This document shows, in pieces, positions 27,753 through 37,860 of a stretch of 64,000 bases of DNA. The notes beneath the pieces were generated by a model. That model worked only from the letters and a program-made list of their open reading frames with translations, did not search any database and was not told where the DNA came from. The translations under genes and the position numbers were made by a program. The stretch spans positions 107,591 to 171,590 of the forward strand of contig QLIY01000286.1 in the NCBI GenBank assembly GCA_003260075.1, written 5' to 3'. How positions within the stretch are numbered: position 1 is the first letter of the stretch; each line of letters starts with the position of its first letter. The DNA is from Phallusia mammillata (lineage: Eukaryota > Chordata > Ascidiacea > Phlebobranchia > Ascidiidae).

Positions 27753-30524
27753 CTAAGGCTTGAATGGGTCGAATTTGGCTAGGTCATGAATCCTGTCACA
27801 AAACGGAATGTAGTTGACATCATTTTTTCCACCAATCCTGACATTAAATTTGTTAAAGATGACTCTGAATTCCTGTTCACTGAGCAAGTTGCCCATTTCA
27901 AGTTCACTAAGGACTCGGTGAAACTGATATCTTGAAACAGTGCCATTGTGGACTCTATCATAGTCCTCGAACAGGGGGAAAAGTTGTGTTCGTGTTTTTC
28001 TGACATGCTCAGCAACCCTCATCATGGCCAAATCATAAACAATCTCAGCTTCCTTTGACATTGTGTTTTGCTGCCATTCCACAGGGGGCTTAAACTGTGA
28101 TGGGGTCATCAGTGGATTTTTCACAAGATTTTTTATTGTAAAGATAGATTCGATTTCATCACAGAATGCCAAGTAATCGATAAAACCAGGATGGCTGCCA
28201 GATCTAAATGCATCACATAGTATGTTAACTTCAGATTCCTTGAGCTCAAGGCCAGCAAGATCCATTGCTCTTTGAAAGTTTGCCTTGATAATGCGGCCTG
28301 TTTTGAGCTTGTCATAGTCCTTCATGAACTCATATACTCTCATTCGCTCTTTGTATACTTTAGCCTTTATTTTGGTGATGATGGCATTTAGATCAACCAA
28401 CGCATCAATTTCATGTGGCTTCTTCTGTGCATTTACTGCTTGCAATTCTTTTAGGTGCTCTTTGTATTTTGGTACTTGCCCAATCTGGGGTACAAGCTCA
28501 CTTAAAAATCGAATGTAGTCAAAGCCAATGTCATCAGTAAATTTATCTTGAATGGCATTCACCTCATCTTCATCAGCATGCAAATCTAATGAAGCAAGAC
28601 ACTGTCTAAATTGCGATTTTGTTACATGACCATTGTTGTGCCTATCAAAATCTTGAAAAACTGGCTTGGCAAGTAGCCGACGTTGAATTGCACGACTGCG
28701 CATCCTCGCCATTGCTTCATCAAACACAACCAAAGTTTTTTCGTCAATTCCACTCCAATTCGCAAAAGTACCTTCTTTTGGCAAAACATAGGTTTCAATG
28801 GGTGGCACTTCTTTGCATGGATCCTTTTCCAAATCAGGCTGAGTGAAAACAGAATCAATTTCTCTAAAAAATCTGGTGAGCACAATACAGTCTGGTTTCT
28901 TGGGATCAACAAGATATTCTTGCAGGGCATGCAACTGGGCTTTGTTTAACCATGTTACACCCATAGCATCCAAACCTCTGGAAAAGATGTCTTGGGAAAT
29001 TGATCCGCTTCTCAGATGGTCATAATCTCTAAAGAACTCAACAATCCTAATTCTGTTTACCACTACATGATGACGAATTCTCGATATCACAGCATTGATG
29101 TCGACATGTGAAGTGTTAATAGTTGGTTCTGGTTGCGGTTCAACATATTTGGTTGTAGGTGTGTCTTTTGGGGCATCAACCGTGTAATGGTTAAATTCTT
29201 TATCAATGGCCTGACAGAATGCTGGGTAGTTGACATCGCCACTAATTGGTTCCTCAAACTTTCGGCAAATGAGTTTTAGATCTTCTTCATTCACACTCAG
29301 ACTAAGGAAATGCAAAATTCTTGCAAATTGTGCCTTGGTAACATTCCTGGTGTATGCAACACCCCTGTCATAATCTTTAAAGTAGGGGTACAACATTAGG
29401 CGTCGTTTTCTAACAACCTCAGACAGATTGGCAAGGACCTCAAGAAGCTTTTGTTCTTCCTCACCTGACAAGTGTGTCAAAGATCTTGTGAGGGAACCTG
29501 ATGGTGGGGCTACAGGGTGGACGGTGGGTTTCTTCTCAAGGCCTGGTACATTAAATGCATTCTCCATTATGTCACAGAAGGTCTTGTACTGCACCCTTCC
29601 ATCTTCTGTGAGAAAGTGATCAGCTAGCTTGGTTATTTCCTCTTTAGTGAGTTGAGCTTGTTTTCCGCAACCCTGAGACAAACCACACACAAATTGATTT
29701 TCAGTAATAATACCACTTCGTAGCTTATCATGGTCCTTGAAGAACTCAGTGGTTCTGATACCATTTTTGTACACAGCTACTCTGATCTTGTCAAAAATCG
29801 ATGCTAAATCCGGGTTACTGTAAACACTAGCATCAAAGTACTGATCAGGATTTGTTGGAACTGGTGCAAAAGGTGACAACACCATTTTGTCCAGGGATGA
29901 CATGTTTCGAATTTGTTCCACATCCTGATGAAAATTAAGGTAATTAGTCATACCAGGCTTGATAGGGTCCTGGTAGTATTGAGCCAGCAGTCTTATTTCG
30001 CTTTCAGTCACATCTGGTGGTCCAGGAAACTGGCGAGCAAACTGGGATACTGTCACAAGTCCATTGTGATGCCTGTCAAAGTCTTCATAGCACGTTCTAA
30101 TATTGACACCATGGTAAGTGTAGTAGTTTTGAATCTTATTGAGAATTGCTTTGACATCATCAGCGACATCAGGTCCACGCTCAATATGTGATCGCTCAGT
30201 GCGGAGATATTCTGGTATTTGAACAGTTTGGGACTCTGGATCAACAGCCAAGTGATCAGGATAAAAGTTTTTGTCGATCACATCAGAAAAGGCTCTATAG
30301 TTGACCATGTTATCTTTCTTGAGACGATACTTTTCAACAAGTTGATTTGCTTGATCTTCACTAAGTTTGAGACCCAAAAACTGGTCAAGACATCTTTTAA
30401 ATTGAGATGGAGTGATGTATCCAGATCTTAGGCGGTCAAAATCTTTGAAAAATTCAGACACACGAACACGCTTTGTTTTTAGTGTAGTGCGAATATCATT
30501 TTCAATTTTTTCCAGAGCCCCCAT
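27753..30524 (-). CDS. Single-exon protein of eight degenerate EF-hand modules (EFCAB6-like?)
   Basis: One uninterrupted exon of 923 residues. I start at the ATG at 30524 (AAAATGG, good context) rather than the upstream in-frame TTG. The protein is eight ~115-residue modules in alternating types: A with EFFKDYDKLRSG-like loops and B with F-x-DYDR-x-x-NG-like loops. Each is followed by I-x-x-x-Q-F-x-R, then a second half ending in (N/D)Y-x-x-F. Loops read D-x-D-x-x-x-x-G-x-I with two extra residues and usually Gln where the last Ca-binding Glu should be, so most are unlikely to bind calcium classically. Such arrays are typical of ciliary or axonemal EF-hand proteins such as EFCAB6; that assignment is inference. 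The absence of introns over 2.8 kb contrasts with its neighbours. It lies in tandem 450 bases upstream of PCCB. Confidence 0.75.
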   Translation of the reverse strand: MGALEKIENDIRTTLKTKRVRVSEFFKDFDRLRSGYITPSQFKRCLDQFLGLKLSEDQANQLVEKYRLKKDNMVNYRAFSDVIDKNFYPDHLAVDPESQTVQIPEYLRTERSHIERGPDVADDVKAILNKIQNYYTYHGVNIRTCYEDFDRHHNGLVTVSQFARQFPGPPDVTESEIRLLAQYYQDPIKPGMTNYLNFHQDVEQIRNMSSLDKMVLSPFAPVPTNPDQYFDASVYSNPDLASIFDKIRVAVYKNGIRTTEFFKDHDKLRSGIITENQFVCGLSQGCGKQAQLTKEEITKLADHFLTEDGRVQYKTFCDIMENAFNVPGLEKKPTVHPVAPPSGSLTRSLTHLSGEEEQKLLEVLANLSEVVRKRRLMLYPYFKDYDRGVAYTRNVTKAQFARILHFLSLSVNEEDLKLICRKFEEPISGDVNYPAFCQAIDKEFNHYTVDAPKDTPTTKYVEPQPEPTINTSHVDINAVISRIRHHVVVNRIRIVEFFRDYDHLRSGSISQDIFSRGLDAMGVTWLNKAQLHALQEYLVDPKKPDCIVLTRFFREIDSVFTQPDLEKDPCKEVPPIETYVLPKEGTFANWSGIDEKTLVVFDEAMARMRSRAIQRRLLAKPVFQDFDRHNNGHVTKSQFRQCLASLDLHADEDEVNAIQDKFTDDIGFDYIRFLSELVPQIGQVPKYKEHLKELQAVNAQKKPHEIDALVDLNAIITKIKAKVYKERMRVYEFMKDYDKLKTGRIIKANFQRAMDLAGLELKESEVNILCDAFRSGSHPGFIDYLAFCDEIESIFTIKNLVKNPLMTPSQFKPPVEWQQNTMSKEAEIVYDLAMMRVAEHVRKTRTQLFPLFEDYDRVHNGTVSRYQFHRVLSELEMGNLLSEQEFRVIFNKFNVRIGGKNDVNYIPFCDRIHDLAKFDPFKP

Positions 30525-32468
30525 TTTAAACAATATACAGGGCAAAACTAGCAATATACAGGGCTACCCTGCAATTTAAAAAAAACAACAACTTATTATT
30601 ACCTGATTTAGACACATGTTATGCACAAAATGTTCTTGCATTAGTATAACAGGTTGCATATTTCCAGAAGTAAAATCTTAAAAGTTGTTCTATAAAGTAA
30701 TGCTTCAATTATTGTAACTTCATAAAACAGTAGTCAACTAAAATGTGAGCACAAGTCATCTCAATCGTTTTCAGTTTAAATGTTAAACATCAATCGAAAA
30801 ATGTTTTAATGTTTAACAATAATTGAACCAGTGTCACTGCTATACAACCCAACAGCATATTTTTAAAACTACAAACGCATTACTTGTAGGATTGTAGCAC
30901 ATGTTTAAAATACGAAGTCAAGAAGCATTAAACTTATAGTTTGATTATTATTTTTGGTTTTGAACACATAGTTACAAAACATTCAGATACAAAAGCAATA
31001 TTTAGACAGGTATGCATATTTTCTAAGCACTTTACACATTATTGATGGTACCGCACAGTTTTTATACGTAGGTAAATAAGCAACACACGAAACCAATTCA
31101 GCAAGTTTCCATAGACACGGTAACCACAAACGACCACCAACCACCACTTTAGCGAAAGTAAAAATTTGCTCACGCGAGTTTTTTTAAGATCAAGCAAAAA
31201 TATACTGCAGTTTAAGTAGTTTGTAAAAAAATCTTTAATTTTGGTGAACAAAAAGCTGGAAATATTTTTTCAGAAACAAGATGCGTATTTTGGGAGATCC
31301 TGAATCCCTTTTTGGGAATAGGTTGAGTTGAATTGAGTATTGAAATACGAATCAAAGAAAGAATCCAACTTGAGATTGCTTTTTTTATTCTCATATTGAA
31401 CAAGTTTTCGTTTTATCAATTACAAAGCGCAAAATTATGACCAAGATCAAACTAAGATCCAGCCGGAGCATTGCATGACTTTGCATCACGCCGAATAGGA
31501 CAATGGGGACATCACGTGACACAACACACAGCAAAGGCATCAATAACAAAACGGAGAAGAAACTTATGGAAGGATTGGGTTGACTTGATTGCGTATTGCA
31601 TAACAAGTGACAAATATTAAGACAAGAACAAGATAGTATTAATGGTATAAGTGGCGGTTTGAAGGCATAGGGACATGCTTAAGCGAAGATCGTTCGTTTG
31701 TTCATTCGTAATTGAGGCTATATTGTGTTAGTTATTGTTGTCTGTTTTGACGTAAAGTCGTTAACTACTACAAGCGCAGTTTATGAAATGTTTTGTATAA
31801 AAATAACTATATTGCAGCTAAAAAATAGGGTTGAAATTTTATTGTTTGACTTCTGTATTTTTTAAGTTTTAAAGATTGGTTGATCGTTGATGCCTGATGA
31901 TTTAACTGTTGACACTTGACACCAACAGTAACAAGTGAAATGCTAACAAAGTTTGGTTATTATTATTTAAGAGGTAAATGCCAATCCAAAATGTTGCTCT
32001 ATAATTTTAATATATATTCATAATTGCTAAACCGTAAAACTATTAATGAAACTTACTGGTTTAGGTGTTGGTAAGCCTAATTTTGTTGGTACCTGATAAT
32101 GCTTAGCAAAGCTATCAGTATGCAAAGCCTTTGGGCTAAAGGTTCCATCTCTAAAGTACGACTTTTTGTAAATGTAACACAAAAGCCTGGACTGGGTGGA
32201 AAACTTTTGCCCCCCCCCCCCGATTCCCGGGAATGAAAAAATCCGGGAAATAGAGGAACCCTAGTTTTGTCCTTTTGAAGTTTCAAAGATTGGTTATTCG
32301 TCCCTCTTAATTGACCATTACTAACACTAGGAGTTTGTTGATTTTAAGAGTGAACGCCAACTTAAAACGTTGCACAATAATTGCTCTAAATATTGCTTCA
32401 CTGCAAAAATTTAATTAAACTTACTGGTTTAGGTGTTGGTAAGCTAGCTTACTTTCGGTTAGTGTCTG
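30525..32468. other. Divergent intergenic region with duplicated GHITM 5' sequence
   Basis: Lies between the EF-hand gene (-) and GHITM (+), and should hold both promoters. An acceptor-like TTGCAG on the minus strand near 30573 could end a 5' UTR intron or be a leader trans-splice site. From about 31860 to 32210 the sequence repeats what precedes and starts GHITM, with ~8% differences, ending in a C run (32211-32221). No other gene is seen. Confidence 0.5.
32092..32210 (+). pseudogene. Truncated extra copy of the GHITM 5' coding end
   Basis: Matches 32463-32578, the start of the GHITM coding exon, with about ten substitutions, and stops at a C run. Most likely the other allele left unmerged, not a gene duplicate. 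Confidence 0.65.
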
Positions 32469-33485
32469 ATGATGCTTAGTAAAGCTATCAACATGCAAAG
32501 CCTTTGGGCTAAAGGTTCCATCTCTAAAGTAAGACTTTTCATAAATGTTACACAAAAGCCTGGACTGGGTGGAAAAGTTTTGAAGAACCGATTTTCAACT
32601 TCAACGCAACTGCCTGCTCGTGGAGCAAGAATAAGAAGCAAAGCAACTACTTCAATTCCTGGCAAGCTCACTGCCATTTCTGTTGGTCAAGCCTCTTTGG
32701 CTGGGGCATCGTTACTTGGTATTGGTGGTTTGTGCTTTTATGGACTTGGATTTTCAAGTGAAGTTGGAGCTATTGACAAAGCTGCAGTCTGGCCCCAGTA
32801 TGTACGGCAACGGATTCGTGACACATATTTGTATTTTGGCGGATCTTTGTTGGCGACTGCTGGATCAGCATTGGCAATTGCAAGAAACCCCACTTTAATG
32901 AGCATTGTGTCAAGGAATGGCATAGTTTCAATGGTTGTCACCATTGGGGCAATGATTGGTACATCTATGTTATGCCGTAGCATCGAATACAAGCCTGGCT
33001 TTGGGCCAAAACAAATGGCCTGGCTTCTGCACACAGCTGTGATAGGTGCAGTTATAGCTCCATTAACTGTTCTTGGTGGTCCACTTATGATTCGAGCTGC
33101 ATGGTACACTGCTGGTGTCGTGGCTGGTCTATCCACAGTAGCAGTTTGTGCTCCCAGTGATAAATTCCTAAACATGGGTGGACCACTGGCTGCAGGTCTA
33201 GGTGTTGTATTTGTTTCCAGTATTGGTTCTGCTTTTTTTCCACCAACTGGTGCTCTTGGTCTCAGCCTGTACTCTATTGCTATCTATGGTGGACTAATTC
33301 TGTTTGGAGGATTTTTGTTGTATGACACACAACGGATTATCAAACATGCGGAGTCAATGCCGCATCCAGCATACACAATGAGGCCCTTTGACCCGGTAAA
33401 TGCAAGTATGAGTATTTACATGGATGCAGTTAACATATTTATACGAATTTTGATGATCATGGCTAATGGCAACCGAAGGAAGTAA
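32469..33485 (+). CDS. GHITM: Growth-hormone-inducible transmembrane protein homologue
   Basis: A 338-residue member of the Bax-inhibitor-1/TMBIM family (TMBIM5, MICS1), a mitochondrial inner-membrane protein involved in cristae structure and Ca/H exchange. The N-terminal ~55 residues are basic, without acidic residues, as in a mitochondrial presequence. About seven hydrophobic segments follow from residue ~75. The C-terminal DPVNASMSIYMDAVNIFIRI motif is typical of the family. It begins with two adjacent Met codons. The coding region is a single exon, unlike most neighbours. It converges with PCID2, the two stop codons being only 145 bases apart, so their 3' UTRs probably overlap. Confidence 0.93.
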   Translation: MMLSKAINMQSLWAKGSISKVRLFINVTQKPGLGGKVLKNRFSTSTQLPARGARIRSKATTSIPGKLTAISVGQASLAGASLLGIGGLCFYGLGFSSEVGAIDKAAVWPQYVRQRIRDTYLYFGGSLLATAGSALAIARNPTLMSIVSRNGIVSMVVTIGAMIGTSMLCRSIEYKPGFGPKQMAWLLHTAVIGAVIAPLTVLGGPLMIRAAWYTAGVVAGLSTVAVCAPSDKFLNMGGPLAAGLGVVFVSSIGSAFFPPTGALGLSLYSIAIYGGLILFGGFLLYDTQRIIKHAESMPHPAYTMRPFDPVNASMSIYMDAVNIFIRILMIMANGNRRK

Positions 33486-33630
33486 GAACTTTAAAAAAGC
33501 ATAATACTGTTGTATGTATGTATTTTATTTTGTTCGCTTTTGTGTGATGCATTCTAAAAACAATGTAATGAAAAAATGTATTAGCATTGTTTTCAAAAGT
33601 TCTTTTGGAAAAGTTTTGTATCCATTATTG

Positions 33631-36268
33631 TCAGGATGCCACGGCAGGAAAAGCGTTAACTTTGCTAACTACAAGTTTCTTATGCTGGTGTGAAATGTAA
33701 CCTCGTATGTTTCCAGCATATATTAGTCCAGCAACAATACACTCTGTTTCATCCATATCAATGTCAGTGATCTAGTAATGTAAATCATACAATGAATTTT
33801 TAACACACAAAAAAAAATTTTAATGTATTTACCCCCTGCCCATGTAGTGCTTCAGTAAATGCCTGCAAAGGAATTTGATGTGTACCAAGTATGTTGCTAA
33901 CTCGCTTGAAAAGTGTACGAAATGTAGTTGCTCTTAGCTTTTCCAATATCAAATACACGCCAGTTTGAATAAAAAATGATTCGTGCTCCAGTAATGTACA
34001 ATTTAATAAATGTACATTTCCAGTTCTAAAAATGCATGTCAATTAATACTGTACAGATAAAATGGTGTATAGCTTTTGTAAATGGAGTTGCTTACCTTAC
34101 AGCCATAACTATATCTCTGTACTGGCTTAGGTTATGGCTGTGCAGCAAATCAATGGGAGGCAATCGCCCTAGCAGCATTTTGACTGGAATTAGATAAATT
34201 AAAATTCGTTTTAGATTACTTCTTGCATCAGCATGGCAGTTGGTATAGGCATATGTAAGAAATTCCTCAGCTAAATGAGTAAACATAATGTAAGAGCAGA
34301 GTAAAATTTAAGTACACAGTCACACAATTCGAAACCTTGTGTAAAATTGCTATCAAACATTGCTTTTCTTCCCACATAGTATCTGAAAAATGTGTTCTTC
34401 TTGTCAAAATAGGATTATTTTAAATGAACAAATCCCCCCCCCCCGCTATCAAACATTGCTTTTCTTCCCACATAGTATCTGAAAAATGTGTTGTGCTTGT
34501 CAAAAAAGGAATATTTTAAATGAACAAATTTAAACAAAACATACTTATACGTGATTTTTTGTGCGAGGGAAAATTCATCTTTGATGTTGCTGCTTTCTAT
34601 TGCACGTATCAAAGGTTTGCACAAGTGGAGTTTTCCTATCCTTCAAACCATAAAAAACACATTTAACACATCATAGGGTTTTTGTTAACACTGTACCTGA
34701 AGTATATTTTGAACAGCTGATTGACAAGAAACAACATTCCCCATTTTTTCGAAACATCGATTGCTGCTCGACTGTAAACAAATGAAAAAACGAATTAAAG
34801 AAACATTTCAAGGATGGGCTTTGGGAAAAATCACAGTTTTAGCATTCAACTCAGAGATTCTCAAGGTTTTTTCTTGTTCAAGACAAACCTTGCCACCAAA
34901 TTTCTTTATCACACAATTCCACATAAACTTGGCTTATATGTTTTTCCCTTCATGTGTGTCCAATTTAGGCTGTTTACCAGTAAAGCAACAAAATATATAT
35001 TAACTTACCCATCACTTGCACACACTCGAAAACAGCTCATAATGGTATCAGCAGCTTTTTCAAGTGTATCCCCTTTCTTTCCTTTATTGTGTTGAAGTAT
35101 TTCTTGTTCTACCTATTTTATACATTATTGTAAAACCCTTGCACTATATATATTCTTTTAATGTAAAATTTACAAAACAAACAATCCACTAGAACTAGAG
35201 TGTACAAAAATGACATGGTCTTAAACCGAACCTACTTCATTTGCAAAATTTCTGAGGTCTAATATAAGTGTGTACATCAAAGGCAAAGACCTAGAAACAA
35301 GAAATATATGTTTTAAGTACATTCACTACTACCATATTGCAACATTTATAATACAAACCAATTATCATCCTTTTGGGGTTGAAATATTCTCACAAAAATT
35401 TGTACAGAAAGAACCTGGCAAGCATAAGCCTCCCGATAATTGCAATTGGCAACAGCAACACATCCTCTAAAAACAACATAAATTTTCACTCAAAAATAAA
35501 ATTATGAACTTGAGATGTGCACATGCCAAATAACAAACTTGAGATGTGCTGCAACTAATTCATCATATGGGGTATCCAAAATTCTTTGACACAATAATTC
35601 TGGGGATTCCTTGTGCAATTTTGGATTTGAAACATGTGAATCTTTAAATGATAACAATTTTGCCAATATGAAAGCATCTGCATTGTCAAGAGAAGACGAC
35701 ACCTGAAATGACATAGTTCACGAAAGATTAAACAGAATAGATGATGCATGGCTTTTTAGTCTGTTACTCCCAACAAACTGGAGTGCTATTGGATGGCTAT
35801 ACTAGTCAATACCTTCTATCTCCCGTCACCAGTTGCACTGATGAGACCTTATAAGTCAAAACAGTGTGCACTGTCTGCAGCTTGTCATATATTCGCTCAA
35901 TGCTTTTCAATTTTTTTTTCAATACATTGAGAGTAAAATTAAATACTACAAGGTAATTCATGAAATGTTTCTTTTTGCCAAATACAGCCTTTTTTCACAT
36001 TTTAAACAGCTGGGTAATTTAAATTATTGATCTTATTTTGTTTCCTGGATTTTAATTTTTGGCCAAACATTTAAAAAATACAGTTCAACAAAACTGGCAG
36101 TTAAATCATGAATGACCCTACAAAGCCCAGACATTTGCATACTGGTCATTCTTTCAAGTTTCAACTATATAATCAAAGCAACTTTGAAAATGTTAACAAC
36201 TATATTTTACCAAATGTGCAAGAACATCATACCTCGAGCAAATAAGCATTGAGTGTTGGAAACGACAT
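33631..36268 (-). CDS. PCID2: PCI domain-containing protein 2
   Basis: Homologue of yeast Thp1, a subunit of the TREX-2 mRNA export complex at nuclear pores. Eleven exons: 36268-36233, 35702-35539, 35466-35359, 35290-35236, 35112-35009, 34771-34697, 34640-34545, 34382-34336, 34270-34096, 34025-33833, 33771-33631. They join in phase to 397 residues (human 399). Seen: [106 protein letters not shown] and the winged-helix end [14 protein letters not shown]. Exon 8 is partly repeated at 34446-34488 after a C run (34434-34444), probably an unmerged allele. It shares a 266-bp head-to-head promoter region with DYNLT2B. Confidence 0.95.
35748..35885 (+). mobile_element. SINE 3' fragment in PCID2 intron 1
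   Basis: About 85% identical by eye to 22008-22134 (GGCTTTTTAG...CTGTTACTCCCAACAAACTGG...CACTGTCTGCAGCTT). The tRNA-like head is absent here. Confidence 0.6.
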
Positions 36269-36534
36269 TACAAGATATCCGGTGTAGTCAAATCAAAAAG
36301 CTATCAAAAACTGATAACGTGTTGATGATACTGCAAACGAGGTTACTAACAAATGAAAAATACAAACACCCGCCAAACCAAATTTATCACAAACATAGAA
36401 ATCATACATTATCCGCGTATGATTTTTGTGGAACAACATAAGCTACTCGCACTTGGTTACAAACGGCTTGGTATTTTTTCAGCAGTTGTCAGCACTTATT
36501 AACGTACTTTTACAAATTTATTCTGCATTTTAAA
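36269..36534. promoter_or_regulatory. Bidirectional promoter region PCID2/DYNLT2B
   Basis: Only 266 bases separate the two start codons on opposite strands, so both transcripts must start within or near it. It is AT-rich, and I see no CpG cluster and no convincing TATA box. Confidence 0.5.
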
Positions 36535-37558
36535 ATGGCTAGCAGTACGGATTTGGAATCATTACCCGAAAATACTTACATGATAAGACCTAATTATCAA
36601 CACAAGTAAGTACGTTGTTACATTGGTTTTGTTGTTCTGATGCTATGTTGCATAATTGTTGTGTACAAACGTTTTTTAACATTTACCTTGGAAATTGAGG
36701 CAACTAATTTTAATTCTAGATTTAAATTAAAAATTTTAGATTTAAAAAAGCAACAGTCAAAGAATGTATTCATCAAGTTGTAAATGATTGTTTACATGGA
36801 AAACAGTACAGTGCAGAAGAAGTTGCAGATTGGACCCAACAAATTTCTAATGGAGTCAAGTTGAAGCTGAAAGGTAAATTCATTTGTCGAGCATGTGGCA
36901 TCAGTGATTAGCCATTTTTGAAACATGCTTTATTCCTATAAGATATTCAGTGCATTGTAACTGTTTTACCATGGACTTAAACTTTAGTCCTTTTGTCAGC
37001 CTAAAGAATGTAAATATTAACTGTCATTGATCGATTTGATCCAGTGAATCTTTAAAATTTTCTTGTTGATGCTTCTTTAAAATTACCAACCAGTTCTATC
37101 ACACCCTTCTTTTTCAGTGGTTATTATTTTCTATCCTTAAATTTGTAAGCATGGTTGCCTCCTGCTTTCCCTAGCAACAAGTCTTGTATCTGTGGTTTAA
37201 CAGCTATAAACATTTTGTGTGTGCACTACTCGACGTTTTGAAAGAGCCCAGAAATTTGTGACTGTGTGGACTATAAAGTGCAGCCTTAAACACTGACAGA
37301 TTTGTGTCTCTTTCAGAAATGGGTTTTGACAGATACAAGTTTGTTGTCCAATGTGTGATCGGTGAGCAACGGGGAGAGGGCGTAAAGATGGGCTGTCGTT
37401 GCTTTTGGGATTCTGATACTGACAACTGTGCACAAGATGTTTTCATGAATGTAAGCATTTTGGCAATATCAATTCTTACATTAATAACAAATTGCTTTTA
37501 TTTTTTTCAGAGCTCCTTGTTTTGTGTCACAGCAGCTTTTGGCGTTTTTTACTACTAA
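36535..37558 (+). CDS. DYNLT2B: Dynein light chain Tctex-type 2B
   Basis: Tctex-type light chain of cytoplasmic dynein-2 (TCTEX1D2), which drives retrograde intraflagellar transport. Four exons (36535-36605, 36740-36873, 37317-37450, 37511-37558) join in phase to 128 residues. Seen: NTYMIRPNYQHKFKKATVKE, EMGFDRYKFVVQCVIGEQRG, CRCFWDSDTDNCAQDVFMN and the C-terminal SLFCVTAAFGVFYY, all characteristic. The N-terminus is shorter than in the human protein. ATTAAA near 37608 may be the poly(A) signal. It converges with the BCOR-like gene, whose stop is 303 bases away. Confidence 0.95.
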
Positions 37559-37860
37559 ATGCTTTTGGGTTGTGCATTGATCACATTATCAACAGATTCT
37601 ATTTTGTGTATTAAAAACTGTAAAATACTAAGGTTATGTCTTTTTGTATTTAGCAGTGAAATTGCGCAGTACGAAAAGGTGTAGAAAACAGAAGGGCCTT
37701 GCTTGCAACATGTAAAAGCGCATAAACAAGAATCAACTCATTGGGAATGTGCAAAAAATAATAGAAAATAATTCATGATCGGACTTCGGCAGTGGTCACA
37801 TAATCCAGTAAAGGTCTCACAAGTTTGTGACTTGTTGAACTTACAGCAGAAAGTAGACAT

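Noticed and set aside
30525-30554. Ten-residue upstream extension of the EF-hand protein
   Set aside because: It would need a TTG start; the ATG at 30524 has good context.
31860-32578. True tandem duplication of GHITM
   Set aside because: The first copy is cut at a C run exactly like the other artificial joins, so an unmerged allele is more economical.
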